A stretch of DNA of 64,000 nucleotides from Tausonia pullulans (lineage: Eukaryota > Basidiomycota > Tremellomycetes > Cystofilobasidiales > Mrakiaceae): positions 496,001 through 560,000 of the forward strand of contig OX637624.1 of the NCBI GenBank assembly GCA_951802195.1, read 5' to 3'. A program made the position numbers and the translations under genes. Shown piece by piece: positions 33,793 to 46,102 of the stretch (positions are counted from its first letter, which is position 1; the number at the start of each line of letters is the position of its first letter). The notes below the pieces were generated by a model. It was not told where the DNA came from. It ran no database searches and saw only the letters and a list, made by a program, of their open reading frames with translations.

Positions 33793-35851
33793 GCGTTTTC
33801 TGCTTTCTTCGCTACTCTGCGATATGGCATGATGATGGACTTCAATTTGGAAACGAGAAAGTTGGAACCTGATTTTCGTCGCCTCGCGCGCCATGTTGTC
33901 CACTTCTGCTCATGTTACTCGAGTTGTCAAGTCAAACGTTTGATTCAACAGCCGATGTGTGCTGGATGGATGATCGCATCTTGATAAAAGACAGTACTTA
34001 GTATCCTGCCTCGCAAACAGACCCATTGCTGTCGTGGAGGTGTTGGGAGGACCAGAATCGCATGCATGATTGCTTTTCGCCTCCTCTGCCAGTCCGGTAA
34101 GCTATGAAGGCTTTGCTGAACCGGCAGATATATATTGCTGAGGCACGGGTGGATCGTTCGTTTGGTAACCATCTGTGCTTAGTTTGTGCTCGTGAGGAGG
34201 GGCAAGAGATATGGAAGCGTTCTGCAGCCGCAGCGCCAGAGAGAGAGAGAGTCGCAGGCGGAGTGTGATGTGTCAAGAGAAAATGGGAGGGCCGAGCACG
34301 GTGTGAATGGGCGCGAGACTAGACCTGTGCATATGGGAACCAGTGTCAAAGCATTCCATACCTGCCTTTCTTCTGCCAGTTCAGATGTCGTCTCAGGAAC
34401 GCTACGACCTCGCGGAGTTGACACAGAATGGCTGGCGCTTGGCTGCTGGCTCCGCCATCTTTCTCTTCACATCCGGACTCTCTGGAAGATAAGAATGGCG
34501 GGTATCATAGTCGAACAACACAGGGGTGAACGCATCAACAAGGATCGGTCTGTCATGGGGAATCGGAAGAATACAATGCTGCGCAGGGCCGGATCGCACG
34601 TGCACAATGAACACCGGTAACTATTGACCGGCGAACGCAGATACGGATGTTTGCAGGGTTGATATGTGGTGTTCCCCTGAGTAGATGGAAAGTTCCTTCG
34701 TCTGTCCGTGATTGAAGGAGTGCCAGCAGGTCCGTCCTACGCCTGTGATGCAAATGCGCGCCATCGCTTGGTGTCTGAAGAACTTAACCAAGGGTTTCAA
34801 TCCATTTACAACTCATTCCTACCAAATATCAAATCTGTCAACCCATGACATGCCTGATGTGAGCTGCCGGGACCCTTGAAATCACCCACGTATCTGCCCA
34901 CTGCAGATCGAGAGGGGCTGAGCAAGAGCTGCTTACAAATGGCCGGCGGATAGCAGAGAGAGGGAACATGAGCTGCATCTGTACATAGCAGCCTTTCTGC
35001 TTGGTACGGAAATGGATCTTGCAACCGTCCTGCTATGAATATCAAAGCGACATCCGAGTGTGGCGTCCTCTTTCTCTGTCAGTCGCAAAACTTAAACTCA
35101 AAGCGAAAAATTGTAGGCACATATTTGTTTTGGAATGGACACTTGAAGTCCGCCGGTCTGGTCGTCGATCGCTTCTCTTGGATTCTGAGAACCCGCCGTG
35201 AACTCCTTTCCTTTCCCCCTTCCAGAGACCCTTGCTTCTGGCGAGAAATCCGGTGGCAGCCGACCGCGTGCCGTATGTGCCTTTCACGCCTGTCTGCTTG
35301 CCTTGCACCTGCGCTGGCGCGCGTGTGCCCCTCCTTCCTTAGCCTGACCAGACGCCGGGCTGTGCGATGCGAATGGGAGGGAGAGCTGGGCGTGCCTCGA
35401 GGCACCAAGCCGGCGGGGGCGGAGGGGCCAGCGGGGGGGCAGGGGGCAGGTAACACGCGGACGACCATAACCACCGGACTGCTTGCTTGCTCTTGGATCT
35501 CGCATCCAGCCTTCCCTGCACCAGGCTCCTCGAGCCTTCACTACCCAGGACCCATCGAACGAAACCCCCTCCTCTTTGAGCCGCCCTCTTCATCGTCTCC
35601 TCTCCACTCCACCTACAGTTGCATTGCGGCACTCAAGGTGCGTCCAGTGACCGACCACCGACTCGAGAGCTTCCCCATCCTCCTTCCCCCTTCCCCGTCT
35701 CATTCTGCTCGCCCTGCTACCCCACGTCGCAATATTTGCATAGCTGAATGCCTGCCCGATCTCCATCCAACCGCCAGGCTCTCACTTCCCCGAAGGGCAA
35801 TCGCGTCGACCACCCATCCACGCCTTGCACTCCCCTTGTCGCCTACTCACC
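33793..35851. other. Long intergenic region upstream of HK2
   Basis: About 2 kb lies between the uL30 stop and the HK2 start. The first 1.3 kb is of lower GC content, with no convincing coding frame. From about 35450 the + strand becomes C/T-rich, as in other leaders here, and the HK2 start has a good context (CACCATGGCG). Open frames running into HK2 in other phases are shadows. A 5' UTR intron is possible but not demonstrated. Confidence 0.5.
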
Positions 35852-36191
35852 ATGGCGACTCCCATTCCTCCTCCGACCTTCCTCTTACCAAGTTCGTCGA
35901 CGCCATCAGCAGCCGTTCCCGTGCCAGGCGACTACCTCCCCTACCTGCTCTCCGTCCTTCGCGACTTTAGCGCGACTGCCCCCGCGTCCGCCGCTGTCAC
36001 GACACCGCGGCTTGCGAGCGCGCCCCCGCCGCCGACGGTCCCGATCTATACGGGATCAAGCCAGAATCAGATCACGGACGAAATCCACGACCATCTCCAG
36101 TCGCTCGCTCACCGGCTCTGGGCCTCAGAGACCGTCAACGCGCCGTCGACAACGAGCGCGACGCTCACGAACATGGGCAACAACGGCCACG

Positions 36192-36230
<39 letters not shown>

Positions 36231-39200
36231 TCACGCCTTCCTCCGTCTACCCAGACGGTCGTCGCCAACCCCAGGTCGGCCCGGCCCTTCAGAGTCTGCT
36301 TCACTCGGTATCGAACCCACAGGGCCGGGGCGAGCTTCACAAGCAGGCCGGCGGAGGTGCCGTCAGCATCCTTACCGCTGGCCGTAATATCAACTCGGAA
36401 GCCTTCGAGTCCGGCCTTTCGGCGGAAGAGGAGTTGCGGCTTCTGCGAGCTCAAGTCCAGGATGTCGCCAGGGTCTGCAAGGTGGGTTTTTGTTCCCTCT
36501 CCTCTCGGCCAGCGAGCTAGCTAGTTGAGGGAGCGAGCGAGGAAGGAAGGATGCCACACGGGCCGCGCGTGTTCCTCCATGGCGCGTCGGATGAATGAAC
36601 CCTAACAGACCCTCTTAATTCCCTTTGTTCCTCACGACTCCCTAGGCCGTCGCGACCGGCGACCTGACGCAGAAGATTGTCGTCCCCGTCGAGGGACAGG
36701 TCATGATTGAACTCAAGGACATTATCAACACGATGGTGCGCGCGCCTCTCGCCTCGTGCGCGTTGCTCATATTAGGGCCGCTCGCTGATTGTCGGCCCGT
36801 GCCCCCTCTCCATTGTCATTCCCTCACTTGCGTGCTGGGACACACATCCATGCAGGTCGACCGCCTGGCGAACTTTGCTGATGAGGTCGAACGCGTCAGT
36901 CTTGAGGTCGGCACGGAAGGGTGAGTCTCTCTTTCCCCACTGTCTCATGGATGGGCAGTCCTGATTGAGCAACCGTGACTCTTGCGCGCGTCCAGAAAAC
37001 TCGGAGGGTAAGTCGCCTCATCAGCCCCCATGCTCCCGTACAGCGCTGACCTCGGTTGTCTGGTACCCATTGCTCCTCATCTAGGCAAGCCGTCGTCGAG
37101 GACGTTCAGGGAACCTGGCGCGAACTCACCTCGGTCGTCAACAAGCTCGCTGCGAACCTGACGAGCCAGGTCCGAGCCATTGCCAAAGTCACGACGGCCG
37201 TCGCCCTCGGGGACCTTTCGCAGACGATCGACGTCGAGGCCCAGGGCGAGATTCTCGAGCTCAAGATCACTGTCAACAACATGGTCCTCCAGCTGAGGAC
37301 GCTTGCCGACGAGGTCTCACGTGTCTCGCTCGAGGTCGGCTCCCAGGGCAAGCTGGGAGGGCAGGCCGTGGTGGAGGGGGTGGAGGGAGTGTGGAAGGAG
37401 CTCACACTGAATGTGGGTTGAGGGAGTGGCGTCTTTGCTGGCTTGCTGAGCTGACTCTGCGTCCGTCGACTGTCGGCAGGTCAACCAAATGTGTTCCAAC
37501 CTGACGAATCAGGTCCGATCGATCGCTGTGGTCACGACGGCTGTCGCCAAGGTGAGTCGCCGCTCGTCTCCTGCCTGTTGCCTGTCGCTCGCCTATTGCT
37601 TGTTGCATTGCCTCCCGCATGTTGCCCGTTGCCTTTCGCTCGCCTCTTGCCTCTCGCCTCCCCTTCTTCTTGCACCTCTGACGCTGGCTTTCCCCAGGGC
37701 GACCTCACACGGACGATCGACATCGAAGTCGAAGGCGAGATGGCGACGCTCAAGGAGACGGTCAACTCGATGGTTGCCCAGCTGACGACGTTCGCCCGGG
37801 AGGTCACCCGTGTCGCGCTCGAGGTCGGCACGTTTGGCCAGCTCGGGGGGCAGGCCATTGTCGAGGGTGTTGAGGGCACGTGGGCGGATCTGACGACGAA
37901 CGTCAATGTGAGTCGAGTCTGAGTCTGACTGCACTTGGACTGTACTTGGTTGGACGAGCCCGGCTGACGCCCCGGGGACGTCTCAGAAAATGGCTGCCAA
38001 CCTGACGAACCAAGTCCGCGAGATTGCCCAAGTCGTTCGTCTGATTCTTCTCTCCCCTGGCGGCCACGCTCTCCACGTGGCAGCTGACCGGCAGCTGACG
38101 ATGCGTGCGTCCCCCAGACCAAGTCCGTCGCCCGCGGAGACCTCACAAAGACGGTCTCGGTCAACGTGCAGGGCGAGATCCTGGATCTCAAGATCACCGT
38201 CAACGAGATGGTTGGTCAGCTGACGACGCTCGCCCAGGAGGTCACCCGTGTCTCGCTCGAGGTCGGAACGGAGGGCAAGCTCGGCGGGCAGGCTGTGGTC
38301 AACAACGTCGAGGGTGTCTGGAAGGCGCTGACGGACAACGTCAACCTGATGGTGGGGGCGAAAGTTGCTTGTGTGCTGTCATTCGGATGCTCGTGTGCTG
38401 AGTGTGTCGCTCTGGACGTTATATGCAGGCTCTGAATCTGACGACCCAGGTCCGATCGATCGCCGTCGTGTGAGTGTTCCCGGTGTCTCTTGGTGTCTCT
38501 CGGCGTCTCTCGGCGTCTCTCGGCGTCTCTCGGCGTCTCTCAGCGTCGTTCCATGTCCGTCGCTGTCCGTCGCTGTCCGACGCTGACCGACGCTGACCGA
38601 CGCTGACTGTCGTTGACCGTCGTTGACCGGCGCTGACGGTGTGCCTTGGCAGGACGACCGCTGTCGCTGCGGGAGACCTCACGAAGACGATCGACGTCGA
38701 GGCGCAGGGGGAGATCCTCCAGCTCAAGGACACGGTGAACAACATGGTGGAATCGCTGAACAACTTCTCGTCCGAAGTCACGCGAGTCGCCAAGGAAGTC
38801 GGCACGTACGGTCAACTTGGAGGGCAGGCTCGTGTTGAGGGGGTCAGCGGAACTTGGAAGGATCTCACGGATAATGTGTACGTCCAAATGCACTTTTCCG
38901 CGCTAGTGGTCTTTACCTATTGACCCCTTCGCCCAACTCCTGCTGCTTAGCAATGTCATGGCTTCCAACCTTACGGAGCAGGTCCGAACGATCGCTGCCG
39001 CCACCGTGAGTCCCCTCGCGTTGACGCTGGATCTCTATCTTGCTGATACTGTTGTCTACGCCTAAAGACTGCTGTCGCCCGCGGAGATCTCACGCAAAAG
39101 GTTGTCGGCGTCGCTGTCCAGGGAGAGATGCTCTCGCTTTCCAACACGATCAACGGCATGATCGACTCGCTCGCTATATTCGCGTCCGAGGTCATCTTTG

Positions 39201-42031
39201 TCGCCCGGCAGGTCGGAACGGAGGGAAAGCTCGGAGCCCAGGCGAATGTCCAGGATCTCGAGGGAACGTGGGAAGAGATCACGTGAGTTACCGTTCCCAC
39301 TCTTTCCTCTGGACCCTGGCAATCCAATACCAACCTATATCTCCAGGTCGAACGTCAACACCATGGCCGACAACCTGACCTCCCAGGTCCGGGCGTTTGC
39401 CCAAATCTCAGCAACCGCTACCGACGGCGACTACGCCGAGTTCATCACAGTCGAGGCCAACGGAGAGATGGACTTACTCAAGAGCAAGATCAACCAGATG
39501 GTGTACAACCTCCGCGAGTCGATCCAAAGCAACACGGACGCCCGTATTGCTGCGGAGGTCGCCAACAGGTCCAAGTCTGAGTTCCTGGCCAACATGTCAC
39601 ATGAGATCCGAACCCCAATGAACGGAATCGTGAGTTTTAGCTGGCTGTCGTGATTTTCGCCGCTCTATTTGCTGATCTCTCTCCCACCTTAGATCGGAAT
39701 GACTCAACTCACGCTCGAAAGCGACCTCTCGCGGCAGCAGCGCGAGAACCTTATGATTGTCCACTCACTTGCAGGCTCGTTGCTCACAATTATCGACGAC
39801 ATCCTCGATATCTCCAAGAGTTCGTCACGTTGCTCCTTGGCCCTCGTTTGTCCTTGCTGACCTATTCTCCCACCTCCCAGTCGAAGCCAACCGCATGACG
39901 ATGGAGCAGATATCTTTCTCGTTCCGAACCTGCGTGTTCGGCGTCCTCAAGGGTCTCTGGGCCAAGGCCGACAAGAATAAGCTCGACCTCATCTACGACG
40001 TCGACCCACAGATCCCCGACCAGCTGCTTGGCGACCCTCTGCGTCTGCGGCAGGTCCTAACGAACTTGCTCGGCAATTCATGCAAGGTGCTAAGCCCCCT
40101 ACAAGCAGGACGAGGATTTCTGGACAATGTTGCTGACATACTTGCTCTCCCTAGTTCACTACTAAGGGCCAGATCGCGCTCAGCATCCGCCTCTCAGAGG
40201 CTTCCGGGGAGGACGGCAAGTGCGAGCTACAGTTCTGCGTCGCCGACACGGGTATTGGGATCCGACAGGACAAGCTCGATGTCATCTTTGACACGTTCGC
40301 GCAGGCCGACGGATCGACCACCCGCAAATACGGAGGCACGGGACTTGGGCTCTCAATCTCTAAGCGACTGGCGTCGCTCATGGAGGGCAAGCTTTGGGTC
40401 ACTTCGGATGTGAGTCGTTTATCTTTCTCGCCGAGGCTGGTCCTGTCGCGCTGACATTTTCTTTCTCTTTCTCTAGTACGGCCGTGGAAGCCAATTCTAC
40501 TTTGTGCGTCCGCTGTTCTCCGCTTCAACTTGACGATCTCGCTGACCGGATCACTTTCAGACCATCCGCGCCGAGATCAGCGACATTCCGACGAGCGTAT
40601 CGCTCGAACGGATCTCGCCCTGGGCCGGTCGCCGCATCCTCTTCATCAACACGCTCGGCGGCGAAGCGAGCGCGAACGTTTCGACTGCTATTCAGTCGCT
40701 CGGGCTCATCCCGATGGTCGTCAAATCCGTTGAGGAGGCCAGCCCGCGGGACCCCGGTCAAAGACCCGATACGATCGTCGTTGATTCGCTGAGCGCGGTG
40801 AGTGGTTAGATGCTTCATCTCCTGCGCGACTGTTTCTGACGTCCCCTTTCGCACTTTTCATAGGCCGAGAAGATTCGCGAGGTCGACCACCTGCGATCGT
40901 TGCCGATGATTCTCCTGAGCCCTGTGGGTGGCCCATCCGCGTTCATTCATCATCGCCCTTGTAGCTGACAGTGACTCTTCTAGTCTGTCCAACCCCCGAA
41001 CGCCCCGAACCCCTTCTTTAATCTCGTTCGTATCGCTCTGCGCGTTTCTCCCTCTCATGCGATCTTGGACTTACCTCCCTTCTTTTTCTTCAGCCGGAGA
41101 CCCGCCGTCGACTGCTTCAGCTCCCCGCAGACGACAAGGCTGTCCTTATCCCCATCAAGAGCTGCCTCGACTTCGGCATCACCTCGTACTCGACGACACC
41201 GACAGATCCTCGGGCGCTTTGCAACGCGCTCATCCCGGCGCTTGAGGAGCATTATCCGGTACAGCTTGAGTATGCGAAGGACCGGGTGCTTGACGTTCTT
41301 CTCGCCGAAGACAACAGCGTCAACCAGAAGCTGGCGATCAAGATGCTCGAGGGCTTTGGTCACAAGCACGAGCTCGCTCAGAACGGACAGATCGCCGTAG
41401 ACATGTTCAAGAAGCGACAGAGCGAGCAGAAGCCGTACGACATCATCCTCATGGACGTTTCGATGCCGATCATGGTGCGTGCACGCTCGACCTCTCTGCT
41501 CTATCCTGTCCCGCTGATGGAGTTCGCCCGCGTTCCAGGGTGGCACGGAAGCCACGCGACTCATTCGGTTCTACGAGCAGGAGATGAACCTTACCCGCAT
41601 CCCGAGTGCGTAGCAAGCTTACTTTCTCTTCTCCTTCAACTGACGTCCCTTCCCTGCTCTTTAGTCGTCGCCCTTACCGCGCACGCCATGATCGGGGACC
41701 GCGAAAAATGCCTCGAGGCTGGCATGGTTGGTCGCCTTTCCTCTTTTACTTCGGTCTCTGTCACGACTGACATGGTGTGCTGCTTTCAACAGGATGAGTA
41801 TGTCACCAAACCGCTCAAGAAAGACTCGCTCCTTGGCGTCATCGCTAAGGTCCTCAAGCTCTTTGAGGACGAGAAGCTTGGTGCGTCGTCTGCCACGTCG
41901 TGGCATGAATCGCTCGAAAAAAGCTGACATATGTGAAACTTTGCTTTGCAGCCCGCGAGGCCCAGAGACTCGAGCGGGAAGAGGAAGAGTACGGACGACG
42001 CAAGGTGTCCAGATCAGCGGGCCGGTCTTGA
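35852..42031 (+). CDS. Group III hybrid histidine kinase HK2 (HAMP-repeat, Nik1/Os-1 type)
   Basis: Twenty-six exons join in frame to 1,379 residues. The N-terminus (1-210) is longer than in HK1 and has a Ser run encoded by TCCTCG repeats. Six HAMP repeats and a degenerate seventh are followed by HisKA with [10 protein letters not shown], the HATPase region ([25 protein letters not shown]), and a receiver with [20 protein letters not shown] and YVTKPLK. A basic/acidic tail follows ([16 protein letters not shown]). All catalytic resid ues expected for phosphorelay are present. Compared with HK1 it lacks several introns (exon 14, 39347-39629, is unbroken) and has one HK1 lacks (after 40086). 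The ATPase domains differ widely, so the paralogues are old, yet 36886-38874 is near-identical to HK1. The 12-nt exon (36996-37007) is shared. Its 3' half is duplicated downstream. Confidence 0.92.
36886..38874 (+). repeat. Near-identical tract shared with HK1 (copy in HK2)
   Basis: This is the partner of 3714-5704. The match covers the 3' end of exon 3, exons 4-10, most of exon 11, and every intron between. It stops inside exon 11: HK2 continues with a GTGTACGT donor region, while HK1 continues seven bases further before its own intron. The direction of copying cannot be told from the two sequences alone. Confidence 0.9.
38481..38639 (+). repeat. Decamer tandem array in HK2 intron 10
   Basis: This is identical in sequence and unit number to the array in HK1 intron 10 (5311-5469). 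It includes CGGCGTCTCT units and later CGCTGACCGA units with the GCTGAC branch motif. An array of this type would be expected to change length quickly, so equal length supports a very recent exchange. Confidence 0.85.
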
Positions 42032-42599
42032 ATGCGCACAGCACTACCAATCACTACCCCTTTCTCTCTGTTTTTCTTGTTCATGTCAAATTCTATTCTA
42101 CCGCACCTCTACCTCCTCCCTCCACCTTGGTTGCCCCTGCTCTCTCTGCCTTATCGCTCTTCCCTACCTTGTCTAGCTGTATCTCTACCTTCCTATTTCA
42201 ATCCCCATCGACCCACCTCCCATCCGGAGTCTCTCTTCTTTCTTTCACCCTTTCTTCCCCTCTCAATACCCATTTCACTCTCCCCCTTTTGATTTCTTCT
42301 CTCTCTCACTCGGCGTTGTGTACCTCTATCGTCCTAGGCCCCAGGGCGAGCCTCCTTCCTTCATCCCTTTGCCTCTCTCGTCTCTTCTCTTATCCTTGCC
42401 TCTCTCTTTTAAATCATGTGGTTCGCTTCCTCTCCAAGCCGCCTCACCCTCACCCTCGTCCAACGTTTCTTCTCAGAGCCTCGACGAGCTGCTATCACAT
42501 CGGCGTGTTTCTCAGCAGGGGGGCAGACGCAGACATGTTTCTTCACTCTCTAGTTAAAACTAAACGGCGTGGGGGTAGGAGGTAGGTGGTGGGTAATAA
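42032..42599. other. Convergent 3' UTRs of HK2 and glutaredoxin A
   Basis: This 568-base spacer is almost entirely CT-rich on the + strand up to about 42450, like the HK1 3' UTR. It then turns G-rich shortly before the glutaredoxin stop. No gene is seen. An exact copy is at 45535-46102. Confidence 0.6.
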
Positions 42600-43400
42600 T
42601 TACTTGACCTGGATGAGCTGAGCAAGCTTGCCGGAGGACTTGGCCTTAGCGAGGTCCTGTGAAGAAGAGAGCATCATCGGGTGAGTCAGCAAGGGGAGAG
42701 GGGGGGGGGAATGAAAGGTGGAGGGGACGAGGTGTGAGGATGGGGGCTCACATCCGAGCCACCGACGTGCTGCGAGAGTGTGCGAAGAGAGCGATGTCAG
42801 CTTGCTTGCTAGCTCGCGCGATCAGGAGACTAGGAGGAGAAGAAGAGAGGCCGAACCTGGCCCTGGATGAAGATGTTGGGGACGGTACGCTGTACGAGAG
42901 GAGGACAGGCGGCCGGAGGATGATGATGCGTCAGCGATCGGTCTGCGGGGAGAGCAGACGCCGGCGCTAGTCCGAGCTTGGTGGAGGAGCGCGAGTCAGC
43001 CAACAGGAGAGCAGACGAACCTGACCGGTCAGCTCAGCGAGAGCGGCCTGGATCTCGGCGGCGTCGTCCTGCTCGTCGAGCCTGGAGGCGTAATGAGGAG
43101 GAGGAGACCGTCGTCCATTAGCACGCAAGAAGGCGAGAGACGGTAGCACGCGGCGCGATGGAGAAAGATACAGGACGTACTCGAAAACCTTGATCTCCTT
43201 GCCAGCGGGGAGCTTGAGCTCGCCGAGGACGGCCTTGGCCTTCTTGCAGTAAGGGCAGTAGGATTTGGCTATGGGTGGTGGATGTCCGAGAGTCAGCAGC
43301 TGAATGGAGAGGGGCTGGGCTGCAGGGTGAGAGACCGACAAAAGACAACGATGAAGTCCTCCTTGAGGGCCTTGTCGATGATCTGCTTGGCGGAGGACAT
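42600..43400 (-). CDS. Dithiol glutaredoxin, copy A
   Basis: Six exons (43400-43340, 43268-43181, 43081-43021, 42889-42857, 42769-42752, 42656-42600) join in frame to 105 residues. The class I CPYC active site (SKSYCPYCKKAKAVLGEL) sits near residues 24-27. The glutathione-binding TVPNIFIQGQHVGGSDDL motif follows, and the protein ends KLAQLIQVK. No signal or transit peptide is seen, so it is probably cytosolic. It should reduce disulphides and protein-glutathione mixed disulphides using glutathione. One exon has just 18 nt. It is inside duplication unit 1. Its upstream region is cut at 115 bases, where unit 2 (an HK2 fragment) begins, so its promoter differs from that of copy B. Confidence 0.92.
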
Positions 43401-43515
43401 TCTTGCGGGGTCGGGCTGCTGGTGGGAGAGAATGGATCCTATGGTGGGCGAGGTGTGAGGGGAGGACGGGGTGGTAGTTGAGAGGAGGACCACGAGGACC
43501 GCCGACGGTTCGATC
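43401..43515 (-). promoter_or_regulatory. Truncated upstream region of glutaredoxin copy A
   Basis: Only 115 of the 242 bases that separate copy B from TBCB remain here before the duplication junction at 43516. Any regulatory site further upstream in the ancestral promoter is missing from copy A. The remaining DNA now also faces the orphan HK2 fragment on the other strand. Confidence 0.55.
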
Positions 43516-45534
43516 TCCCCGACCAGCTGCTTGGCGACCCTCTGCGTCTGCGGCAGGTCCTAACGAACTTGCTCGGCAATTCATGCAAGGTGCTAAGCCC
43601 CCTACAAGCAGGACGAGGATTTCTGGACAATGTTGCTGACATACTTGCTCTCCCTAGTTCACTACTAAGGGCCAGATCGCGCTCAGCATCCGCCTCTCAG
43701 AGGCTTCCGGGGAGGACGGCAAGTGCGAGCTACAGTTCTGCGTCGCCGACACGGGTATTGGGATCCGACAGGACAAGCTCGATGTCATCTTTGACACGTT
43801 CGCGCAGGCCGACGGATCGACCACCCGCAAATACGGAGGCACGGGACTTGGGCTCTCAATCTCTAAGCGACTGGCGTCGCTCATGGAGGGCAAGCTTTGG
43901 GTCACTTCGGATGTGAGTCGTTTATCTTTCTCGCCGAGGCTGGTCCTGTCGCGCTGACATTTTCTTTCTCTTTCTCTAGTACGGCCGTGGAAGCCAATTC
44001 TACTTTGTGCGTCCGCTGTTCTCCGCTTCAACTTGACGATCTCGCTGACCGGATCACTTTCAGACCATCCGCGCCGAGATCAGCGACATTCCGACGAGCG
44101 TATCGCTCGAACGGATCTCGCCCTGGGCCGGTCGCCGCATCCTCTTCATCAACACGCTCGGCGGCGAAGCGAGCGCGAACGTTTCGACTGCTATTCAGTC
44201 GCTCGGGCTCATCCCGATGGTCGTCAAATCCGTTGAGGAGGCCAGCCCGCGGGACCCCGGTCAAAGACCCGATACGATCGTCGTTGATTCGCTGAGCGCG
44301 GTGAGTGGTTAGATGCTTCATCTCCTGCGCGACTGTTTCTGACGTCCCCTTTCGCACTTTTCATAGGCCGAGAAGATTCGCGAGGTCGACCACCTGCGAT
44401 CGTTGCCGATGATTCTCCTGAGCCCTGTGGGTGGCCCATCCGCGTTCATTCATCATCGCCCTTGTAGCTGACAGTGACTCTTCTAGTCTGTCCAACCCCC
44501 GAACGCCCCGAACCCCTTCTTTAATCTCGTTCGTATCGCTCTGCGCGTTTCTCCCTCTCATGCGATCTTGGACTTACCTCCCTTCTTTTTCTTCAGCCGG
44601 AGACCCGCCGTCGACTGCTTCAGCTCCCCGCAGACGACAAGGCTGTCCTTATCCCCATCAAGAGCTGCCTCGACTTCGGCATCACCTCGTACTCGACGAC
44701 ACCGACAGATCCTCGGGCGCTTTGCAACGCGCTCATCCCGGCGCTTGAGGAGCATTATCCGGTACAGCTTGAGTATGCGAAGGACCGGGTGCTTGACGTT
44801 CTTCTCGCCGAAGACAACAGCGTCAACCAGAAGCTGGCGATCAAGATGCTCGAGGGCTTTGGTCACAAGCACGAGCTCGCTCAGAACGGACAGATCGCCG
44901 TAGACATGTTCAAGAAGCGACAGAGCGAGCAGAAGCCGTACGACATCATCCTCATGGACGTTTCGATGCCGATCATGGTGCGTGCACGCTCGACCTCTCT
45001 GCTCTATCCTGTCCCGCTGATGGAGTTCGCCCGCGTTCCAGGGTGGCACGGAAGCCACGCGACTCATTCGGTTCTACGAGCAGGAGATGAACCTTACCCG
45101 CATCCCGAGTGCGTAGCAAGCTTACTTTCTCTTCTCCTTCAACTGACGTCCCTTCCCTGCTCTTTAGTCGTCGCCCTTACCGCGCACGCCATGATCGGGG
45201 ACCGCGAAAAATGCCTCGAGGCTGGCATGGTTGGTCGCCTTTCCTCTTTTACTTCGGTCTCTGTCACGACTGACATGGTGTGCTGCTTTCAACAGGATGA
45301 GTATGTCACCAAACCGCTCAAGAAAGACTCGCTCCTTGGCGTCATCGCTAAGGTCCTCAAGCTCTTTGAGGACGAGAAGCTTGGTGCGTCGTCTGCCACG
45401 TCGTGGCATGAATCGCTCGAAAAAAGCTGACATATGTGAAACTTTGCTTTGCAGCCCGCGAGGCCCAGAGACTCGAGCGGGAAGAGGAAGAGTACGGACG
45501 ACGCAAGGTGTCCAGATCAGCGGGCCGGTCTTGA
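43516..45534 (+). pseudogene. Duplicated 3' fragment of HK2 (HATPase plus receiver, no kinase core)
   Basis: This is an exact copy of 40013-42031. It begins inside exon 16 of HK2, so it keeps the N box ([10 protein letters not shown]), DTGIGI, GGTGLGL, the receiver aspartate and all later introns. It lacks the start codon, the HAMP repeats and the HisKA histidine. No ATG in frame precedes the ATPase core; the first lies after it. I call it a gene fragment. It could be transcribed from the back of the glutaredoxin A promoter, but nothing in the sequence proves that. Confidence 0.85.
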
Positions 45535-46102
45535 ATGCGCACAGCACTACCAATCACTACCCCTTTCTCTCTGTTTTTCTTGTTCATGTCAAATTCTATT
45601 CTACCGCACCTCTACCTCCTCCCTCCACCTTGGTTGCCCCTGCTCTCTCTGCCTTATCGCTCTTCCCTACCTTGTCTAGCTGTATCTCTACCTTCCTATT
45701 TCAATCCCCATCGACCCACCTCCCATCCGGAGTCTCTCTTCTTTCTTTCACCCTTTCTTCCCCTCTCAATACCCATTTCACTCTCCCCCTTTTGATTTCT
45801 TCTCTCTCTCACTCGGCGTTGTGTACCTCTATCGTCCTAGGCCCCAGGGCGAGCCTCCTTCCTTCATCCCTTTGCCTCTCTCGTCTCTTCTCTTATCCTT
45901 GCCTCTCTCTTTTAAATCATGTGGTTCGCTTCCTCTCCAAGCCGCCTCACCCTCACCCTCGTCCAACGTTTCTTCTCAGAGCCTCGACGAGCTGCTATCA
46001 CATCGGCGTGTTTCTCAGCAGGGGGGCAGACGCAGACATGTTTCTTCACTCTCTAGTTAAAACTAAACGGCGTGGGGGTAGGAGGTAGGTGGTGGGTAAT
46101 AA
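45535..46102. other. Duplicated 3' spacer between the HK2 fragment and glutaredoxin B
   Basis: This is a copy of 42032-42599: CT-rich on the + strand and then G-rich. No gene is seen. Confidence 0.6.

Larger units (their letters stand above)
40013..43515 (+). repeat. Tandem duplication unit 1 (3,503 bp)
   Basis: This unit runs from exon 16 of HK2 through its 3' end, the whole glutaredoxin A gene and 115 bases of its upstream region. It starts with TCCCCGACCAGCTGCT (40013-40028). Unit 2 follows directly. The two units look identical except for one base in a G run (about 42700 against 46203). Confidence 0.9.

Noticed and set aside
35035-35970. Open frame of about 310 codons running into the HK2 start
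   Set aside because: It is in a different phase from HK2, has no recognisable domain, and its codon pattern is that of a pyrimidine-rich leader.
43505-43520. GGTTCGATCTCC at the duplication junction looks like a tRNA B box
   Set aside because: There is no A box or cloverleaf around it; the resemblance is short and lies in a promoter spacer.
43883-45534. A short new protein starting at the first in-frame ATG of the HK2 fragment
   Set aside because: It would start after the G2 box of the ATPase and there is no promoter evidence; a fragment or pseudogene is the simpler call.
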